This document shows positions 58,501 to 64,000 of a stretch of 64,000 bases of DNA, piece after piece. The stretch's first letter is position 1. The number at the start of each line of letters is the position of its first letter. The notes under the pieces are model-generated. The model worked only from the letters and a program-made list of their open reading frames with translations. It was not told where the DNA came from and ran no database searches. The stretch comes from Mercurialis annua (taxonomy: Eukaryota > Streptophyta > Magnoliopsida > Malpighiales > Euphorbiaceae), in assembly GCF_937616625.2 (NCBI RefSeq), contig NC_065570.1, forward strand, positions 10,612,001 through 10,676,000. The letters are read 5' to 3'. The position numbers and the translations under genes were made by a program.

Positions 58501-61500
58501 ATCTGAGATAAGGAAGGTTAATTTCATGTTTGTTGCAAGACTTATGAGAAATGTTGATTCATGGTGAAGTCATCCTTGATAGTGAATTATTGAGCTTGTT
58601 CTTTGGTGCAGGCAAAAATGAAAGCTGAGCAATCAAAATTTCTGTCAAGTATTAATTCTACTGCGGATGATTCTTCAGAATTAGAAGTTGAAGAAAGCAA
58701 AAATGATGATGGACAGGATATAGAAGAGTCTGCCCAAGATGTTTGTTCCCTTTGTCATGATCCCAAGTCCAAAAATCCTGTGGCATTCTTGATTCTTCTT
58801 CAGGTAATCAAGATTCTCACCTTGTTTCTTGTCCCTGTCGAACTCATACTTCAGTGTCTTTTGCCTTTAGGAGTCGGTAGCTTTTATGTATGCTATTTAT
58901 TTAATTATTACTTTTATAATGGCTATGGAATTGTGGCTTGAAACATTTATCTAAAACTGATATTTCTTTTTGGTTTTGGATCAAGAAATCAAGGCTTTTG
59001 AGCTTAACTCAAGGAGGTACCCCATCTTGGAATCAAACTTTACTGTCAGACAAGGAACAAGTCTCTCAAACTAAGAAGAAAGGAATTAAGCTGGCTGCAA
59101 TAAACTCGTATTCAAGTGGTTTGGAAGAGAATTCATCTAATGAATTATCACATCTAGTTCAGAATGCAGTCAATGAATTTGCTGATTATGCCCAACCTGG
59201 GGAAATTATAAATTTCCTTGACTTTATGAGAGCTCAGTTTCCATCATTGAGGAATATTCAAATTCCTAGGCCATTCAAGGATGGAAACGATAGAGCTGCA
59301 TGTACCTTTGAGACCTTAGAACAAGACTTGTATAGTTCCATTAGGAAAGAAATGAACGATAATACAATAGCTTCTAGTTGCAGACTTGACGATATGAAAT
59401 TTTCAGCAAATGAAGGCTATCTAGAAAGCAACAGGCGTGGTGGTAATTCTGTATTGCTTGGAAAATATATAGCTGCCTTTTCAAGAGAGATAACAGAGCA
59501 TCCCTCATCTTCTGACAATTCCCTTGATGATATTATAAGCATAGAACCTACACTGCAGGTTTCTACATATGAAAACTTTGGGCCAACTGATTGTGATGGG
59601 GTTTACCTATGTTCCTGTGGACATGCTGTACATCAGGGATGCCTTGATCGATATTTATCTTCATTGAAGGAAAGGTAAGTGCAAGTAGGAAGGATTATAT
59701 TTAACTTATCAGCATATGTCTTATTAATTGCTTACTGACGTTAATATTTTCTAGCCTGATTCCATATCAAACCAAATGAGGCTTCGGTTCATAGTCGAAG
59801 GATTTGATAGGATAAAACCTGGATTAAATAGGATTTCCAACAAGTTACCTTGCATTTGTAAATAAAATGCATTCTCAGAACTATTCAATTGGCCAAATAG
59901 TATTTTGCATTAGGAGTCAAATTTGACTCCCCGGGTGGCTGTTTGTGAAGTTTCCATATATGCTGTTGAATCTGAAATCAATTGAACTCTTGGGTAACCT
60001 AGTATAACAATGTTATGGGCATTGCATGTATACTGATTGTCTAAACTTTGGCAAAAATTAGGAAGTCTCGAATCTCGTGTGCTGCCAAGTGCCGAGGAAT
60101 GCCTATGAATTCCTCAAAGATTTTTCTCTAGGTGTTTTCCTCATTTCGTAATTTTAAATTTTGAATGGAACATCATGAATGCAAATGGTTCTATCAAGCT
60201 ATTAGATTCGCATGTTTTTATGTAATAAGATTTGATGATTTGTCTGCTAATACATGTCTTTATGCTGTTCACACAGGTATTCTAGAAGACTTGTTTTTGA
60301 AGGAGGGCATATTGTTGACCCAGATCAGGTACTATTATCATCATTTATTTTGGAGGTCAATTTTGTGAGTTGTTAATATTGATATTTTTGCCGCCACAAA
60401 TTAATGCTGTATTGAAATTTTCTTTCCAGGGTGAATTTCTCTGCCCTGTATGTCGTAGACTGGTCAATTCTGTCTTGCCATCATTGCCTGGTGATTTTCA
60501 GAAGGTTTGGAAGGAGCCCATGATTTCAAAAGTTAGTTCAGAAGATTCTGTTGGAAATATAGCTGCATTAAGTGATGGAAGTAATTCTCTTCGGTTGCCA
60601 CAAGCATTGTCTCTCTTGCAATCTGCTGCAAACATGGTTGAGAAAGGGGACATCTGGAAAACCTTTCCTCTGCACAGAAATGAAAGAGAGAAGCAAAATC
60701 TCGTTTCAGTATCTCGTGTGCTCTTTAAAATGTATTATCCAACTAAGCCGGATAAATTCTCAAGATCCACCAGGGCAAATCTTTTCATGATTATGTGGGA
60801 CACACTTAAATATTCCCTTAGCTCTATGGAGATTGCTGCACGCAGTAACAGGACTAATTTGGGTCCAAATTATAGTGATGGTGCATTGAACAGGGAACTT
60901 AGATCTTCAAGTGGATTTGTGCTATCACTGTTGCTAAAGATCGTGCATAGTTTGAGAAGTAAGAGTTCTCTTCACGTGCTTCAGAGATTTAGGGGCATTC
61001 AGCTGTTAGCAAGGTCTATTTGTTCAGGAGAATCCACAGAACATCCGAGTAGCCCTAGTGGACGTGAAGGTTAGTTGTGATTTTCACATGTTCAATGTAT
61101 TGATTGGGTTAGAGTTTTTGAATATGCTGTTAAAATAATACCATTTCCTGTTTTTTTTTATTTTATATCTAATCTTCTTTGGGCTATACTGGTGGTTACG
61201 TATTAAATCTTTGTTGCACAGGTGATCTATCGACCATCTTGAGAAAGGTTGAGAAAGAAGTACCATCTCCTGACATACAGTTTTGGAACCAAGCAGCTGA
61301 TCCTATCCTTATTCATGATGCTTTCTCATCATTGATGTGGGTTATCTTTTGTCTACCTGGCCCTTTTTTGTCATGTGAGGAATCTTTGTTGTCTCTTGTG
61401 CGTATCTTCTACATTGTCTCCATAGTCCAGGTATCATGCCTATACTTGATCTGCATTTTGGTTGTTTGATATTTGATTATAATCTGCTTTTCAAATATAA

Positions 61501-63273
61501 ATGCATTACATTGCAGGCTATCCTTTCTTCTTTTAACTCACATCAAAGCATTAATAGGGAAACAAGCTTCCATGATTGCCTAATTACTGACATTTCTAAA
61601 GTCTTGGAAGAATCTGGATGGATCCAGCAGTATTTTGTTTCAAAGTGTATTAATCCTAATTGTGATACTATGGATTTAATTCGAAGAATGAGCTTACCTT
61701 ACTTGAGGAGATGTGCATTACTTTGGAAATTATTAAGCACTTCTGTCTCAGAACCATTCTGCAGTAGGGATGATGAGATGAATGCATCATCTGTTCCCCT
61801 TAATGCCTCAGAGGACGCCATGGATGCTCATATACTTGAGCTCAAAGAAGTTCAGAATCTAGAAATGTTTTTCAAGATTCCACCACTGGATGATGTTGTC
61901 AAGGATCAAGCAGTACGATCTATAGCTATGAAATGGTTACACCACTTTGAGAAGGAATATAAAGTTTTTAGATCTACGCATGTTTTGTATTCTACTCCTG
62001 CAGTTCCATTCAGATTGATGCAGCTTCCTCATGTATATCAGGATCTGATTGAGAGGTTTGTAAATTGTAATTAGTTCTCTTCTGAAATATTTTAGATGTC
62101 TATTTATCTTTTTTCATGAAGATTATAGTTAATTGATAAAATTATTGTTCCATTTTGTTCAGGTACATAAAACAACGCTGTATTGGTTGCAAGGCTGTTT
62201 TTGAAGAGCCTGCTCTGTGTCTGTTGTGTGGTAGATTATGCTCCCCACGCTGGAAACCATGCTGCAGGTCCTTGATTTGCTAATTTCTTGTTTGTTTATT
62301 AACATTATCTTCATAATAAGCACACAGATGCAGGTCTTTTCAATGTCTATTTCTTTAGTTTGACAGTGATTTTATTACTTGTCAAAAGGGAAAGTGCATG
62401 TCAAACTCATGCTATGGGGTGCGGTGCTGGCATTGGTGTTTATTTGTCGATCAAGGTATGTCGCCACATATGGGGCTTTTTGGTCATTAATTTTACATAT
62501 GGTGGTTAAGGTTATTCTTTTTCTCATTGACTGATGATGGTTTGTCATTACAGAGAACTACAATTCTGCTACAAAGATGTGCTCGTCAGGCTCCATGGCC
62601 ATCTCCCTACTTGGATGCATTTGGTGAAGAGGTAAATGGTTTCACTGCTCTTTGCTAAAAAGTGCAATTATGGAGTCTCTTGTGCTCGATATATTAGTAT
62701 GGCTGCCTTTTACCCATATTCTAGTTATAAAGGCTACTGAAACATCAGTTTACTTGGTTATACATGGGATACATAGCCTTATGCACTGCACATCTGGGTT
62801 GTTCCAGATGCCTAGAAGCTTTCTTGCATTTGCATGCTTACATGCATGAATCACTCTGCTGCTTGAGGCTCTATGAATTCATCAGGATTTGGTGCATGAT
62901 ACTCTCTTCAGATTACCTCTATCTGGTGTAATGATATACTTTTTGGAGCTAAAACAAGGTGCATTTAGATCCCTGGCAATTTTTTGATTATCATGGATGG
63001 AATCAAAGGAAGAAGATCCCATGTCTATGAGATCCTGGACTTCTATGATTTATGCTCGACTTTCATGATATACCAAATCCTATTCTGTTTGTGTTTGGCG
63101 ATGCTGTGGAGATATTTTGTATTCACACACAACACTCTCTTTGAGGCTTTTCATTGGGTTATGTTTCTTAAATTTTAATGTTTGATTTACAATAAATTAT
63201 GCAGGATATTGAGATGCACAGAGGAAAGCCTCTGTATCTGAATGAGGAGCGTTATGCTGCTTTGACATACATG
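52528..63273 (+). CDS. PRT6: E3 ubiquitin-protein ligase PRT6 (N-recognin, UBR family), 3' end outside window
   Basis: Sixteen exons seen: 52528-52620, 52764-53885, 55180-56387, 56548-56688, 57294-57537, 57626-58348, 58612-58803, 58986-59674, 60277-60328, 60430-61069, 61222-61430, 61517-62055, 62163-62267, 62389-62455, 62554-62631, 63205-63273. Phases join to 2057 aa; a final exon of about 20 codons must lie beyond 64000, as no fitting sequence occurs before. The UBR box (about residues 134-204) has the Cys/His ligands from GVCG to CFQNGNHADHDY and CCDCGD. A split RING-like domain runs from CSLCHDP (about 1222) through CSCGHAVHQ (about 1450) to CPVCRR (about 1493). The Cys-rich C-terminal cap follows (about 1950 on). 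PRT6 binds basic N-termini (Arg, Lys, His) and directs proteins such as group VII ERFs to the proteasome, controlling hypoxia and germination responses. Exon 8 uses the weak acceptor AAG. Confidence 0.95.
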
Positions 63274-63330
63274 GTGAGATAATATCTTGTATTTTTATTT
63301 CCTCCATCCTTACATCATCAGGATCATCTT

Positions 63331-63425
63331 CATAGTTGTGAGAGGCGCGTCCCAGGCGAGAGGCCATGGGGCCTCAACCGCCGAGAGGCGGGCAACTTCC
63401 ATGAGTCGCGCGCCTCTGGCACCTT
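63331..63425. repeat. GC-rich palindromic patch in the last PRT6 intron
   Basis: This patch is far richer in GC than anything nearby and carries 'gagaggcgcg', 'ggcgagaggc', 'gccgagaggcgggc' and complementary 'gcgcgcctct'. It resembles the 'gaggcgcgcctc' repeats scattered in plant genomes, but I cannot assign it to a family. Confidence 0.35.
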
Positions 63426-63680
63426 TGCTTTGCTAAAATAACTTTTTTTTTCTAAATAAAACCCTCATAATTTGGTGCTGGCTGTTTTTTTCCTTAAAAT
63501 AATACCCTAAAAAGTCATTGTTTTGAATGCTGTTTCAACTTTCAGTTACCTAATATTATTTTAAATTAATGTTTAAAATATAAACTCTCTTCAAAATGCA
63601 CACTTTGAAGCAAAGTTAGAAAAATTTAGTCGGTCTTTTCTTCTTGATGTCTTTTCTTCCAGTATTGAGGATGATTAGTA

Positions 63681-63962
63681 CTCCCTCCGGTCCATAATGT
63701 TTGTCGCAATTGAGAATTTGTTTTGGTCCATAATATTTGTCATGTTAGTATATCAAGAGAGCATTTATTGTTATTTTTCCAAGTTTACCCTTTATTCATT
63801 TATTCAAAAATATAATCATATAAATAAAAAATATAATAATAAATGCCAACAGGTTTCAAGATAGGGTTAACATAGTAAAAGTGTCTATAAATTAAGACAA
63901 TAATTACTTTCTTAATTCTTGTGTCAAAGCCAAATGCCACAAATATTATGGACCGGAAGGAG
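63681..63962. mobile_element. Stowaway-like MITE in the last PRT6 intron
   Basis: Ends CTCCCTCCGGTCCATAATG and complement CTCCTTCCGGTCCATAATA are flanked by TA on both sides (63679-63680 and 63963-63964). This is the Tc1/mariner Stowaway signature. It is 282 bp, AT-rich and non-coding. Confidence 0.8.
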
Positions 63963-64000
63963 TAGTTTTTTAAATTAGAATTTAAAAATATGATTATGGT

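Overview
This is nuclear DNA of a flowering plant, most likely a eudicot. It is AT-rich, its genes have many introns with plant-type splice sites, and the intergenic space is packed with plant transposon families. I cannot name the species. There are no bacterial, organellar or CRISPR features. Four conserved single-copy-type plant genes are present. I resolved their exons by reading splice sites and checking reading phase; all names rest on remembered family sequences, not a search. Layout: (1) 1-11.7 kb is a gene-free transposon graveyard of nested inverted-repeat elements, several with perfect 9-bp target duplications (Mutator-like), a Helitron 3' terminus, a hAT-like element and a local tandem duplication. 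(2) 11.7-19.5 kb, minus strand: a 14-exon gene for organellar ribonuclease II/RNR1 (807 aa). (3) 20.7-23.4 kb, minus strand: a 6-exon gene for an active rhomboid intramembrane protease (408 aa). (4) 23.6-35.4 kb: more Mutator-like and Stowaway elements, and a decayed L1-type LINE split by a 2.56-kb non-autonomous LTR element (28294-30852, TSD GTAAT), followed by about 4.4 kb of AT-rich DNA.

(5) 35366-42184: a complete, young LTR retrotransposon of the Ty3/Gypsy Tat lineage (TSD ATTAC). It keeps gag and protease, has lost reverse transcriptase, RNase H and integrase, and carries two antisense ORFs plus an array of small palindromes with paired (compensatory) base changes. (6) 43.9-49.0 kb, plus strand: a 10-exon gene for an oxysterol-binding-protein-related protein of the ORP3 type (459 aa). 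(7) 49-52.5 kb: a spacer with SINE-like and Mutator-like insertions. (8) 52.5 kb to the right edge, plus strand: PRT6, the large N-degron E3 ubiquitin ligase, with 16 coding exons visible (2057 aa) and the last short exon apparently beyond the window.

The four genes do not form a pathway: chloroplast RNA maturation, membrane proteolysis, lipid transfer and protein degradation. As far as I remember, Arabidopsis RNR1 and PRT6 lie a few genes apart on chromosome 5, so part of this order may be ancestral synteny. The most unusual material is in the retroelements: the gag-protease-only Tat element with spliced antisense ORF and palindrome array, the LTR element that landed inside a LINE ORF1, and the density of Mutator-like non-autonomous elements.
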